Below, one piece after another: positions 25,670 through 34,642 of a DNA stretch of 40,028 bases (the stretch's first letter is position 1; every line of letters starts with the position of its first letter). The notes under the pieces were generated by a model. It did not search any database and had not been told where the DNA came from. It was given only the letters and a program-made list of their open reading frames with translations. This DNA comes from Paracoccaceae bacterium (lineage in GTDB: Bacteria > Pseudomonadota > Alphaproteobacteria > Rhodobacterales > Rhodobacteraceae): the NCBI GenBank assembly GCA_007692585.1, contig REBU01000030.1, positions 1-40,028 of the forward strand, read 5' to 3'. The position numbers and the translations under genes were made by a program.

Positions 25670-25732
25670 CCCGCCTGCCTGCCCCTGCCATTTTGGACAA
25701 CATTACCTCAGCAGCAGCGTCATGACCAGTGA

Positions 25733-27358
25733 TCACATTGCCCGGACCCGCTCGCGCAGTTCAAACTTTTGTATCTTCCCGGTCGATGTCTTGGGCAATT
25801 CTGTAAAAATCACGCGCTTGGGGGTCTTGAAACCCGCCAGTCTTTCGCGACAGAACGCGATCAGATCGGCCTCAGTGACCTGCACCTCGGGCTTGAGCTC
25901 GATACAGGCGCAAGGCACTTCGCCCCATTTCTCATCCGGCAGCGCGACAACAGCCGCAAGCCCTACAGCGGGATGCTTCATCAACACGCCCTCGACTTCG
26001 ACCGAAGAGACATTCTCACCGCCTGAAATAATGATATCCTTGGCCCGATCCGCGATCTTGATATAGCCATCAGGATGTTGAAAAGCGATGTCGCCCGAAT
26101 GGAACCAACCACCGCGAAACGCCTCGCGCGTGGCCTCGGGGTTCTTGTAATACCCTTTCATCACACCATTGCCCCGATGCATGATCTCGCCCAGGCTTGA
26201 GCCGTCACGCGCGACAGGCTCCAACGTCGCACTGTCCATCACAGTCAGCCCATCCATGAAGGGCATCGCGACGCCGGTCCGGGCCTTGACGTCGGCACGG
26301 GCATCGCCCTGAAGGGTTTCAAACTCATGCTGCCAGAGACACTCGGCATCCGGCCCATAGGTCTCGGTCAGCCCGTAAACCTGGGTGACATTGAACCCCA
26401 ACGGTTCGATCGCGGCCAGTGTCGCGGCAGGCGGCGGGGCCCCGGCGGTGAAGACCTCGACCACGTGATCGAAAGTGCTTCGCTCCTCGTCCTTGGCGTT
26501 GATGATGGTCTGAAGCACAATCGGCGCGCCGCCGAAATGTGTGGCCCCCTCGACGCAGATGGCATGATAGACACCCCGCGCTGTGACATCACGCAGGCAG
26601 ATCATCGCACCACCCAGCGCAGGCAGCATCCACGGATGACACCAGGCATTGCAGTGAAACATCGGCACGATGGTCAGATAGCGTGGAAAGAGCGTCATGC
26701 GCCACGAGATCGGCTGCGACAGGGTCGAAAGATACGCCCCGCGATGATGATAGACGACGCCCTTGGGCCGCCCGGTCGTGCCGGATGTGTAGTTCAGCGC
26801 AAGGCTTTCCCATTCATCCGCCGGCAGGATCCATTCGAAATCAGGATCGCCCGAAGCCACAAGCGCTTCATAATTTTTATGGGCCCCCGACAGCGTGAAA
26901 CCGTTCTCGGCGTCGGCGACCTCGATAATGTCGGGCGGGTGTGGCAGCGTGGCGCAGGCCGCTTCGGCCAGTTCCAGAAAAGCTGTATCGACCAGCAAGA
27001 CACGCGCGCCGCCATGGTCGAGAATATAGCTTACAGTGTCGATATCGAGCCGCGTGTTGATCGTATTGAGCACCGCCCCACAGGCAGGAACGCCGAAATG
27101 CGCCTCGGCCTGCGCCGGAATATTGGGCAGCAATGTGGCGACCACATCACCGGGCCGCACCCCTAGCCGCGCGAGCGCTGAAGCAAGTTGCGTCACGCGC
27201 CGGGCATACTCGGCATAGCTCAGGCGGATCTGACCATGCACAAGCGCCTCACGGGCGGCAAAGACATCTGCGGCCCTTCGCAAATGCGACAACGGGGTGA
27301 GCGCCACATGATTGGCCGCACATTTTTCCAGCCCCGTTTCGTCTGGCAACCATCCCAC
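25733..27358 (-). CDS. Acyl-CoA synthetase (AMP-forming fatty-acid-CoA ligase family)
   Basis: 541-residue ANL-superfamily ligase that activates a carboxylic acid to its CoA ester through an acyl-AMP. The start is GTG 27358, six bases from GGGGAGG; the frame is open to 27427 but the extra residues look unconserved. The P-loop motif YTSGTTGRPKG is at 190-200, VYGLTETYGP provides the adenine/acyl site, GWFHSGDIAF and DRAKDIIISGGENVSS form the hinge, and the C-terminal catalytic lysine is in LPKTSTGKIQKFELRE. The position next to the beta-oxidation genes points to a medium or long fatty acid, but the type also includes short-chain and dimethylsulfoniopropionate-related ligases. Confidence 0.94.
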   Translation of the reverse strand: MGWLPDETGLEKCAANHVALTPLSHLRRAADVFAAREALVHGQIRLSYAEYARRVTQLASALARLGVRPGDVVATLLPNIPAQAEAHFGVPACGAVLNTINTRLDIDTVSYILDHGGARVLLVDTAFLELAEAACATLPHPPDIIEVADAENGFTLSGAHKNYEALVASGDPDFEWILPADEWESLALNYTSGTTGRPKGVVYHHRGAYLSTLSQPISWRMTLFPRYLTIVPMFHCNAWCHPWMLPALGGAMICLRDVTARGVYHAICVEGATHFGGAPIVLQTIINAKDEERSTFDHVVEVFTAGAPPPAATLAAIEPLGFNVTQVYGLTETYGPDAECLWQHEFETLQGDARADVKARTGVAMPFMDGLTVMDSATLEPVARDGSSLGEIMHRGNGVMKGYYKNPEATREAFRGGWFHSGDIAFQHPDGYIKIADRAKDIIISGGENVSSVEVEGVLMKHPAVGLAAVVALPDEKWGEVPCACIELKPEVQVTEADLIAFCRERLAGFKTPKRVIFTELPKTSTGKIQKFELRERVRAM

Positions 27359-27585
27359 AGCATACCTCCCCAGGTCTTCGACACGCACACCAGGTCCGGA
27401 TCTGATCACCGGACCCGCTTCCGCCACGCCTTGCGCGCATGGCCTCCCTGATCCCGCAGAAGACCGTGCTGCCCGAAAAAAGTCCAGATTTTTTCCTGTT
27501 TACGCCGCTAACGAGACTTAACAAAGAATTAATAATGTCTTTTCAGGGCAGATTGCAGAGCTCTTGTCTGACAGGAGGATTTTGA

Positions 27586-28314
27586 ATGCGTCACATGATT
27601 TCCGCGCTTCAGCGACTTGCTGAGACGACGCGCAGTCAACTCGATCTACGCCTGGCCTTGCGCCGGCCCCACACGAGCAAGGCCGTTTCTGCGAAGTCTG
27701 AAGGCATCCACCTCCAAGGTGGCCTAGTCTCAAGCACACTTGTTGCCACCCCCGCTGGCTGGCAACCCGTCGCAGGCTTGTTCAAAGGGGATGAGGTCAT
27801 CACTTTCGATCATGGTCGCCAGAAGATTGTCGCCCATGACATGATCCGCATCAAGCGCGATGCAATCACGGAGCAGACTGCATACACAATGGCCATCCCT
27901 GCCGGTGTGCTTGGAAATAACAGAGAATTGCATGTCATGCCGGATCAGGAAGTTCTGGTCGAATCCGATGAAGCCGAAGAATTGTTTGGCGATCCGTTCG
28001 TCCTGATCCCCGCAGCGATGCTGGAAGGCTTCAAGGATATCCAGAAATGCCCCGTGGCAAACGATTTCAGCCTGTCCATGCTGGCATTCGAACGCGAGGA
28101 AATCCTATACTGTAATGGCGGGCTGCTCTGTCTGGGCCATGCTGATCGACTGGCAACGCCTGAGCTTGCCGCACGGGGCGGCTATCCACGACTGACTGCA
28201 GCACAATTGCAGGCTCTGATGGTGACAATACACAAACGCCAGCTGCTCCGCCCGGCTTTCGCCGGACAGAGCGTCGAGGAAACTTATGCCGCGATCGAGG
28301 CTCGGCTGGCATAA
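27586..28314 (+). CDS. Hint-domain (Hint_2-like) protein lacking catalytic residues
   Basis: 242 residues; ATG 27586 follows AGGAGG by seven bases. Residues about 46-80 (GGLVSSTLVATPAGWQPVAG) match the opening of Hint_2 domains, normally C-F-x-x-G-T-x-I-x-T-P-x-G. Here the nucleophile Cys position is Gly46 and the GT is Ser50-Thr51. Residues 115-125 (LHVMPDQEVLV) match the usual 'vSPqHrvLv' block with the His replaced. FEREEILYCNG matches the last block with a further His lost. It should therefore not self-process. No signal peptide or partner repeat domain is visible. Its last 31 bp overlap the 3' end of the convergent fadB gene. Confidence 0.75.
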   Translation: MRHMISALQRLAETTRSQLDLRLALRRPHTSKAVSAKSEGIHLQGGLVSSTLVATPAGWQPVAGLFKGDEVITFDHGRQKIVAHDMIRIKRDAITEQTAYTMAIPAGVLGNNRELHVMPDQEVLVESDEAEELFGDPFVLIPAAMLEGFKDIQKCPVANDFSLSMLAFEREEILYCNGGLLCLGHADRLATPELAARGGYPRLTAAQLQALMVTIHKRQLLRPAFAGQSVEETYAAIEARLA

Positions 28315-30479
28315 AAGCCGCCCTCGCCCTTTGCCATGTCCCGCAACAACGCAGGCGCGCGGAACCGCGGGCCGAAACGGGCTTCCAGATCATCGCACAC
28401 GCTGAGCGCAAAATGTGCCCCCAGCATGTCGAGCCATGAAAACGGCCCGCCCGACCAAGGCGCAAAGCCCCAGCCGAGGATCGCACCGACATCGCCTTCG
28501 CGGATGTCGGTCAGCACGCCTTCCTCCAGCGCGCGCACCGCTTCGAGCGCTTGTGCGAACATCAACCGATGTTGTACTGTGATCAGATCCGGCTGCTCAG
28601 AGGCAGGCGGAAACTGTGCGGCGATGCCGTCCCACAGCCCCAGCCGCTTGCCTGCGTCGTCGTAACTGTAAAACCCGGCCTTGGCCTTGCGTCCCAGACG
28701 GCCCTGCTCGACCATCCAGAAAACGATCTCGTCCACATCGCCATCGGCATAGCGATCTCCCATGGCCGCGCGCGTGGCCTTGGCGATTTTCGCGCCCAGA
28801 TCGAGCGACGTCTCATCGACCAGTTGCAGCGGTCCCAACGGCATGCCCATCAGCTTCGCAGCGTTTTCCACCAGCGCGGGCGCAACGCCTTCGCGCACCA
28901 TGCGCATGCCTTCATTCACATATGGAATGATACAGCGATTGGCGTAGAAGAAACGCGCGTCATTGACCACGATCGGCGTCTTGCGGATCTGGCGCACGAA
29001 ATCGAGCGCCTTGGCCACGGCCATGTCACGCGTCTCGCGCCCCTTGATGATCTCGACCAGCAGCATCTTGTCGACGGGCGAGAAGAAATGAATACCGATG
29101 AACTGTTCGGGCCGCTTCGAGGCGCGGGCCAGATCCGAGATCGGCAAAGTCGAGGTGTTGGTCGCAAAAATCGCATCTGGTCCCAGCACGGCTTCGGCGC
29201 GCGCGGTCACCTCGGCCTTCACCTTGGGGTCTTCGAACACGGCCTCGATCACAAGATCGCAGCCTGCAAGCGCGTCATACTCGCTCGTGGCCGCGATACG
29301 GCTCAGCACCTCGGCTTTCTTGTTCTCGCTGACCTTGCCGCGCTTCATACCCTTGTCGAGTATGCCCTCGGCATGGGCCTTGCCTTTCTCCGCCGCTTCC
29401 TGGCTCGCGTCGATCAGCACCACTTCGATCCCGGCATTGGCCGCGACATAGGCAATGCCCGCCCCCATCATGCCCGCGCCCAGAACCCCGAGCTTGGCAA
29501 CTCTCGCATCATCCACCGCAGGCCGGTTCGCGCCCTTCTCCAACGCTTCCTTGTTGATGAAAAGCGAGCGGATCATGGCACTCGACGAGGGGTTCATCAG
29601 CACATTGACAAACCAGCGTGCCTCGATCTTCAGCGCGGTGTCGAAAGGCACCATCGCGCCCTCATAGACCGCGGACAGAAGCGCCTTCGCGGCAGGGTAG
29701 ACCCCTTGTGTCTTGCCGTTGATCATCGCTGAGGCACCGACAAAGGTCATGAAGCCCGCAGGGTGGTAAGGCGCGCCGCCGGGCATCTTGTAGCCCTTGG
29801 CATCCCAGGGCTTGACCAGATCAGCATCCTTGGCCCCCAAGACCCAGTCCTTGGCGCGCGCCAGCAACTCATCGGCAGGCACGATCTCATCGATCAGCCC
29901 GGCCGCCTTGGCTTTCCTGGGCTCAGAGAGCTTGCCCTCCAGCAGGAACGGCGCGGCCCCCATCGCCCCGAGCTTGCGCGCAAGCCGCGTTGTGCCGCCT
30001 GCGCCGGGGAAGATGCCGACGAGGATTTCCGGCAAGCCGATCTTGGCCTTGGGATTGTCGGCCGCGATGATGCGGTGACAGGCCAGCGGGATCTCCAGGC
30101 CGATGCCAAGTGCCGTGCCCGGCAGGGCCGCGACGACAGGCTTTCCGCCCTTCAGGGTCTTCGCGTCCATGCCCGCACGCTCGATCTTGCGCAGGGTACG
30201 GTGCATCGACATGATCCCGTCAAACAACCCTTGCTCGGGCTGATCTCCTGCCATTTCCTTCATCTTGGCGATAACATTGAGATCCATGCCGCCCGCGAAA
30301 TCCGGCTTCGCACTGGTGATGATGACGCCCTTGACGGCCTCGTCAGCCAGTGCCGTGTCGATATGGGTCTCCAGCTCAGCAAGCCCCTCCATCGACAGAA
30401 CATTCATGGATTTGTTCGGAATGTCCCAGGCAATTGTTGCCACGCCATCGGAATCGACTGAATAGTGAAAATCGGTCAT
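28284..30479 (-). CDS. fadB: FadB/FadJ-type enoyl-CoA hydratase / 3-hydroxyacyl-CoA dehydrogenase
   Basis: 731-residue multifunctional beta-oxidation subunit. The N-terminal crotonase domain has oxyanion loop GTALGIGLEIPLAC with Glu129, and Glu151 in LPEILVGIFPGAGGT; these are the two catalytic glutamates. The dehydrogenase domain starts at about 328 with the NAD loop GVLGAGMMGAG and carries the catalytic His in GIHFFSPVDKM and then ETSLDLG. The ATG follows GGAGG and sits 15 bp after the thiolase stop, so the two subunits are co-translated. FadB versus FadJ cannot be settled; the symbol is a best guess. The 3' end overlaps the Hint gene. Confidence 0.96.
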   Translation of the reverse strand: MTDFHYSVDSDGVATIAWDIPNKSMNVLSMEGLAELETHIDTALADEAVKGVIITSAKPDFAGGMDLNVIAKMKEMAGDQPEQGLFDGIMSMHRTLRKIERAGMDAKTLKGGKPVVAALPGTALGIGLEIPLACHRIIAADNPKAKIGLPEILVGIFPGAGGTTRLARKLGAMGAAPFLLEGKLSEPRKAKAAGLIDEIVPADELLARAKDWVLGAKDADLVKPWDAKGYKMPGGAPYHPAGFMTFVGASAMINGKTQGVYPAAKALLSAVYEGAMVPFDTALKIEARWFVNVLMNPSSSAMIRSLFINKEALEKGANRPAVDDARVAKLGVLGAGMMGAGIAYVAANAGIEVVLIDASQEAAEKGKAHAEGILDKGMKRGKVSENKKAEVLSRIAATSEYDALAGCDLVIEAVFEDPKVKAEVTARAEAVLGPDAIFATNTSTLPISDLARASKRPEQFIGIHFFSPVDKMLLVEIIKGRETRDMAVAKALDFVRQIRKTPIVVNDARFFYANRCIIPYVNEGMRMVREGVAPALVENAAKLMGMPLGPLQLVDETSLDLGAKIAKATRAAMGDRYADGDVDEIVFWMVEQGRLGRKAKAGFYSYDDAGKRLGLWDGIAAQFPPASEQPDLITVQHRLMFAQALEAVRALEEGVLTDIREGDVGAILGWGFAPWSGGPFSWLDMLGAHFALSVCDDLEARFGPRFRAPALLRDMAKGEGGFYASRASIAA

Positions 30480-30494
30480 TGTTGTTGCCTCCCC

Positions 30495-31706
30495 TTACAC
30501 GCGCTCGATGATCGTAGCCGCACCCATCCCGGATGCCACACAGAGCGTCGCCAGCCCCGTGCTCTTGCCGGTCCGCTCCAACTCATCAAGCAGCGTGCCG
30601 ATGATGATTGCGCCCGTGGCCCCCAGAGGATGGCCCATCGCAATCGCTCCGCCATTCACATTCACCCGATCACTATCGATCCCGAAGGCCTGCATGAAGC
30701 GCAGCACTACGGCGGCGAAAGCCTCGTTGACCTCGAAGAGATCAATATCTCCGATCGCCATCCCGCTCTCGCGCAGGATCTTTTCGGTCACAGGCACTGG
30801 CCCGGTCAGCATGATCGTGGGGTCCGTGCCGATCTTGGCGGTCGCCTTGATCCGGGCGCGCGGCGTCAGCCCGTATTTCTCGCCAAACGCTTTCGAGCCG
30901 ATCAGCACGCCTGCCGCGCCATCGACGATCCCGGAGGAGTTGCCAGCGTGATGGATATGCGAAATGCGCTCGAGATGCGGGTATTTCATCAATGCGATCT
31001 TGTCGAAGCCGGGCATGACCTCGCCCATATCCTTGAAAGCGGGTTTCAATGCACCGAGGCTTTGCATGTCCGTCTCAGGCCGCATGTATTCGTCCTGAGC
31101 GAGGATGGTCAGCCCGTTGATATCCGTAACCGGCACGACCGAACGTTCGAACCGCCCCTCGTCCCAGGCCTTCGCCGCGCGGCGCTGACTGTCGACCGCC
31201 AACGAATCTGCCATGTCACGGCTGAAGCCGTATTCCGTGGCGATAATGTCGGCAGCAATCCCCTGAGGCACAAAATACCGCTCCATCGCCACCGAAGGGT
31301 CCACTGCGACTGCCGCGCCGTCCGAGCCCATGGCGACACGACTCATCATCTCGACGCCGCCAGCAACATACGCCATGCCCGCGCCCGCCCGAACCTGATT
31401 GGCGGCCAGATTGACCGCTTCCATGCCACTGGCGCAAAACCGGTTGATCGACAGCCCGGGAACCTGTTCGTCAAACTCGGACGCCATCACAGCAGTCCGC
31501 GCAAGGCACCCTCCCTGCTCGCCCACTTGCGTCGCATTGCCCCAGATAACATCCTCGACCGCGCGCGTGTCCAGTTCATTGCGCGCTTTCAACGCGTCGA
31601 GAACACATGCTGAAAGTCGGACGGATGTGACTTCGTGCAGGCTGCCGTCAGCCCGTCCTTTGCCGCGCGGTGTGCGGATCGCGTCAAATATATAGGCGTC
31701 GGTCAT
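30495..31706 (-). CDS. fadA: Acetyl-CoA C-acyltransferase (3-ketoacyl-CoA thiolase)
   Basis: 403-residue thiolase that cleaves 3-ketoacyl-CoA with CoA to acetyl-CoA and a shortened acyl-CoA. The acyl-accepting Cys91 is in INRFCASGMEAV. The C-terminal NEAFAA, GGAIAMGHPLGATGA and CVASGMGAA blocks carry the activating His and the second Cys. ATG 31706 has GGAGGGAA upstream and gives MTDAYIFDAIRTPRGKG; a start five codons earlier is less likely. It is immediately upstream of fadB and 294 bp downstream of the small unknown gene on the same strand. Confidence 0.96.
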   Translation of the reverse strand: MTDAYIFDAIRTPRGKGRADGSLHEVTSVRLSACVLDALKARNELDTRAVEDVIWGNATQVGEQGGCLARTAVMASEFDEQVPGLSINRFCASGMEAVNLAANQVRAGAGMAYVAGGVEMMSRVAMGSDGAAVAVDPSVAMERYFVPQGIAADIIATEYGFSRDMADSLAVDSQRRAAKAWDEGRFERSVVPVTDINGLTILAQDEYMRPETDMQSLGALKPAFKDMGEVMPGFDKIALMKYPHLERISHIHHAGNSSGIVDGAAGVLIGSKAFGEKYGLTPRARIKATAKIGTDPTIMLTGPVPVTEKILRESGMAIGDIDLFEVNEAFAAVVLRFMQAFGIDSDRVNVNGGAIAMGHPLGATGAIIIGTLLDELERTGKSTGLATLCVASGMGAATIIERV

Positions 31707-32000
31707 CTCGTTCCCTCCCATTTGCGTTCAGTCTGTCTATGCCCCGCAGGTTGCGTCACGAACAAACGCAGCCGGGGTATTTGCGTGGTTCTGGCAAGAA
31801 AATGATCGAGGTTCATTCTCTGTTAAGCGCCGAGCTATATGGTTAAACTTCGGTCCAGGCTGGCGAGCCGATAACCGTGCAAGGAAATGCCCCGCCTGCC
31901 GCGCGCCGGGAAACGGGCTTCCAATTGGCGATCAGCCAGGCGGGGGAAGCTAAGCATGCATTTTCTTGCTCAAAACACTCTCGCCGAAGGCGATCCCTTT
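31707..32000. other. 294-bp gap within the beta-oxidation gene run
   Basis: No gene is visible. It contains the 23-bp motif copy at 31958-31980, a related TATTTG...AAGAAAATGATC string at 31782-31805, and complementary 9-mers CCCCGCCTG (31890-31898) and CAGGCGGGG (31937-31945) that could pair across a 38-base loop. A promoter for fadA-fadB could lie here, but I see no clear consensus. Confidence 0.4.
31958..31980 (-). repeat. Short 23-bp gene-end motif, copy B
   Basis: Twenty-one of 23 bases match copy A at 22511-22533; only two adjacent central bases differ. It lies 20 bp downstream (in the gene's sense) of the stop of the 70-residue unknown gene. Confidence 0.5.
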
Positions 32001-32213
32001 TCATTGCTTGCGTGCCTCAAGTTCCGAATTGAACAGCCGGAGCCGATGGCCCAGGTTTTCCTGATCAGTCACGGAGTCGAAATTCTCGAACAGAAAGGAC
32101 AGGGCTTCGCCCTCATCCAGTCCGGCTTCGAGCGCAAAACGGCGCAGGCGGCGATAGCCATCCTCGGTCATCCCGACATTGAACCTGCGTGTCAGGCGAA
32201 AGCGTTTGGGCAT
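32001..32213 (-). CDS. Small basic protein of unknown function (70 aa)
   Basis: I do not recognise this gene by name. The start is ATG 32213 with an excellent AAAGGAG six bases upstream. The product is MPKRFRLTRRFNVGMTEDGY onward: a basic beta-strand-like start, then helices with RRLRRFALEAGLDEGEALSFLF, and a charged C-terminus. The strand-helix-helix order and length are compatible with a ribbon-helix-helix DNA-binding protein, with the strand at residues 4-13; that is a guess. It lies 55 bp after the acyl-CoA dehydrogenase stop on the same strand, so it is probably in the beta-oxidation transcript. Confidence 0.75.
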   Translation of the reverse strand: MPKRFRLTRRFNVGMTEDGYRRLRRFALEAGLDEGEALSFLFENFDSVTDQENLGHRLRLFNSELEARKQ

Positions 32214-32268
32214 GATAGGCTCCTTTGGCGGCACGGGCACGCAATGCGCCCGGTGCCCCAGCATAGGA

Positions 32269-34044
32269 TCAGAATTGCGCCGCGCCCAGCGCCATCACTG
32301 TATCGGCGCCGCTCTTGATGCGGGACAGATGCATGGACGTCGCGGGCAATTGGCGCGCCATATAGTAGCGCCCGGTCGCGATCTTTGCGTCTAGAAAGTC
32401 GCGGTCGCTTTCGCCGTCATCGAGGCTTGCATAGGCTGCCTTGGCCATACGCGCCCACATCAGACCGAGACAGACATGGCCAAAAAGATGCAGGAAGTCC
32501 GTCGATCCCGCCAGCGCGTCATTGGGAGATTTCATACCGCGTTCCATGAAGAACATGGCAGCTGACTGAAGATCCTTGGACGCTGTCTTGAGCGGTTCCA
32601 GAAACCCCTCAAGCCGGGGGTCGTCTTCGCTTTCTTTCAAGAAATCCTTCACCATGGCGAAAAAGGCCATGATCGGCTTGCCCGATTCCGCCGCCAGCTT
32701 GCGGCCCACAAGATCCAGCGCCTGCACGCCATTCGCGCCCTCGTAGATCATGGCGATCCGCGCGTCGCGCGCAAACTGCGACATGCCCCATTCTTCGATA
32801 TAGCCGTGCCCACCGTAAACTTGCTGAGCCTGAACACACATTTCAAAGCCCTTGTCGGTCAGAAAACCCTTGATCACCGGCGTCATCAGCGAGATCAGGC
32901 CATCGGCATCCTTGTCACCTGTGCGGTGTGCGCGATCGATCAGGCTCGCCCCCCAGAGCGTCAAGGCGCGCGCGCCTTCGACAAAGCTTTTCTGGTCCAT
33001 CAGCATTCGGCGCACGTCCGGATGCACGATCAGCGGGTCAGCTGGGCCGTCAGGGTTCTTGGCCCCCGTCACATCGCGCCCCTGCAACCGATCCAGAGCA
33101 TAAGCCAGCGCGTTTTCATAGGCGACCGCCGCCTGCGCGTAGCCTTGCAAGCCCACACCGATGCGCGCCTCGTTCATCATGGTGAACATGGCCCGCATGC
33201 CTTTGTGCAGGTCGCCGATCAAGTAGCCGGTCGCACCGTCGTAATTCATCACACAGGTCGCATTGCCGTGGATGCCCATCTTCTCTTCGATCTTGCCCAC
33301 AGACACTGCATTGCGCGCGCCAAGACTGCCATCATCATTGACCATGACTTTCGGCACGATAAAGAGCGAGATGCCCTTGGTGCCTTCGCCGCCCCCCGGT
33401 GCCTTGGCCAGCACCAGATGAATGATGTTCTCGGCCAGATCGTGATCGCCTGCGGAGATGAAGATCTTCTGCCCGGTGATCTTGTAGCTGCCATCGTCCT
33501 GCGGTTCGGCCTTGGTGCGCATCATGCCCAGATCAGTGCCGCAATGCGGTTCGGTCAGGTTCATCGTCCCTGTCCAGTCGAGCGAAACCATCTTCGGCAG
33601 ATAGGTCGCTTTCTGCGCCTCCGAGCCATGCGCGAGAATGGCCGAGATCGCACCATGCGTCAGGCCCTGATACATGTTTAGCGCCATATTTGCCGAGACG
33701 AAGATCTCGCCCACCGCCGAGCCCATCACATAAGGCAGGTTCTGGCCGCCGAATTCCTCGGGGATGTCCAGCCCGTTCCAGCCACCTGCCTTGACTTCGT
33801 CAAACGCGGCCTTGAAACCCTGCGGTGTGTAGACGACCCCGTTTTCCAATCGGCAGCCCTCGACATCGCCCGACGCATTCAGCGGCGCGAGAACGCCTTC
33901 GCTGAGTTTCGCTGCTTCCTCGATGATGGCCGCGGTGAACGCCGTGTCGAGGTCTGCATATCCCGGCACATCCGATCCGCTGATCTGCAGCAGGTCATGC
34001 AGCACGAATTGCAGGTCTTTGGTTGGGGCGTGGTAGCTTGGCAT
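32269..34044 (-). CDS. Acyl-CoA dehydrogenase (long AcdA-type)
   Basis: 591-residue FAD enzyme that makes trans-2-enoyl-CoA, the first step of beta-oxidation. ATG 34044 (GGGAGAGA upstream) gives [19 protein letters not shown], the usual start of this subfamily. The FAD/substrate block [16 protein letters not shown], the [16 protein letters not shown] region, and [21 protein letters not shown] are present. The catalytic base is expected in [18 protein letters not shown]-terminal extension of about 130 residues marks the AcdA-type rather than short-chain enzymes. It follows the proximal MerR gene by 42 bp. Confidence 0.96.
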   Translation of the reverse strand: MPSYHAPTKDLQFVLHDLLQISGSDVPGYADLDTAFTAAIIEEAAKLSEGVLAPLNASGDVEGCRLENGVVYTPQGFKAAFDEVKAGGWNGLDIPEEFGGQNLPYVMGSAVGEIFVSANMALNMYQGLTHGAISAILAHGSEAQKATYLPKMVSLDWTGTMNLTEPHCGTDLGMMRTKAEPQDDGSYKITGQKIFISAGDHDLAENIIHLVLAKAPGGGEGTKGISLFIVPKVMVNDDGSLGARNAVSVGKIEEKMGIHGNATCVMNYDGATGYLIGDLHKGMRAMFTMMNEARIGVGLQGYAQAAVAYENALAYALDRLQGRDVTGAKNPDGPADPLIVHPDVRRMLMDQKSFVEGARALTLWGASLIDRAHRTGDKDADGLISLMTPVIKGFLTDKGFEMCVQAQQVYGGHGYIEEWGMSQFARDARIAMIYEGANGVQALDLVGRKLAAESGKPIMAFFAMVKDFLKESEDDPRLEGFLEPLKTASKDLQSAAMFFMERGMKSPNDALAGSTDFLHLFGHVCLGLMWARMAKAAYASLDDGESDRDFLDAKIATGRYYMARQLPATSMHLSRIKSGADTVMALGAAQF

Positions 34045-34086
34045 CGTATCTCTCCCAGTCATTTGGCAACGCAACGGGGGCGTTGG

Positions 34087-34485
34087 TCATTCGGCAGCTT
34101 TAGGGTGGTCAGCATTGCGCAGGACTTCTTCACCCCAAGCGAGTTCTTCTTTCAGATCCGCAATCGCATCGGTCAGTTCATCGCGTTGGTGTTCCATATC
34201 GGCCAGGCGAGCACGTGCGATGTCATAGGTCTTGCGCAACTGTTTCAGCTGGCTGTCATCGCGATCATACATCTCCAGAAGCTGTCGGATTTCCTCCAGA
34301 CTGAAGCCGAACCGCTTGCCACGCAGGATCAGCTTCAGCCGAGCCTGATCGCGGCGTGTGAACAGTCGGTGCTGGCCGTCGCGCGCAGGTGAAAGCAGTT
34401 CCTTGGCCTCATAGAAGCGCAAGGTGCGCGGTGTGACGCCAAACTCGGCGCACATCTCACGGATGGTCTTGTGATCGTCAGACAT
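34087..34485 (-). CDS. MerR-family transcriptional regulator (LiuR/PnbR-like), proximal copy
   Basis: 132 residues. The N-terminal winged helix reads TIREMCAEFGVTPRTLRFYE and AKELLSPARDGQHRLFTRRD; LRGKRFGFSLEEIRQLLEMYD follows and then a long dimerisation coiled coil (about 75-120). There are no metal-binding cysteines, so it is not a metal sensor; relatives respond to acyl-CoAs and control branched-chain or fatty-acid degradation. It sits directly upstream of the acyl-CoA dehydrogenase, and a LiuR-like palindrome lies 68 bp upstream of its start, suggesting autoregulation of the whole run. Confidence 0.93.
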   Translation of the reverse strand: MSDDHKTIREMCAEFGVTPRTLRFYEAKELLSPARDGQHRLFTRRDQARLKLILRGKRFGFSLEEIRQLLEMYDRDDSQLKQLRKTYDIARARLADMEHQRDELTDAIADLKEELAWGEEVLRNADHPKAAE

Positions 34486-34552
34486 GACCTCAATCTCTCC
34501 CCTGTCGCGTGCGGAACGTCTTCCCGCAGCCTTGACACGAGAGATACGACAC

Positions 34553-34568
34553 TTGACGTAAACGTAAA
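34553..34568. promoter_or_regulatory. LiuR-type palindrome upstream of merR-acyl-CoA dehydrogenase
   Basis: TTGACGT-AA-ACGTAAA: two 7-bp arms, one mismatch from the perfect palindrome TTTACGTnnACGTAAA. This is close to the motif I know for LiuR-type MerR regulators of acyl-CoA catabolism. It lies between the two MerR genes (gap 34486-34642), upstream of the proximal one. Confidence 0.65.
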
Positions 34569-34642
34569 GTTAAACGCTGCGTCAAATTCGCGTGGCTACG
34601 GCCGAGTGGCTCAGGCGTAGCGCAGTTCAGGCGGCGGGCCGT

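Noticed and set aside
28551-29732. Plus-strand open frame of 393 codons opposite fadB
   Set aside because: High-GC shadow of a well-supported gene; no start signal or family resemblance.
30465-31613. Plus-strand open frame opposite thiolase
   Set aside because: Same reason: antisense to a certain gene and lacking any protein-like motif.
34591-34620. String resembling a tRNA D-arm (GGCCGAGTGGCTCAGGCG)
   Set aside because: No anticodon arm, no GGTTCGA T-loop and no acceptor pairing follow.
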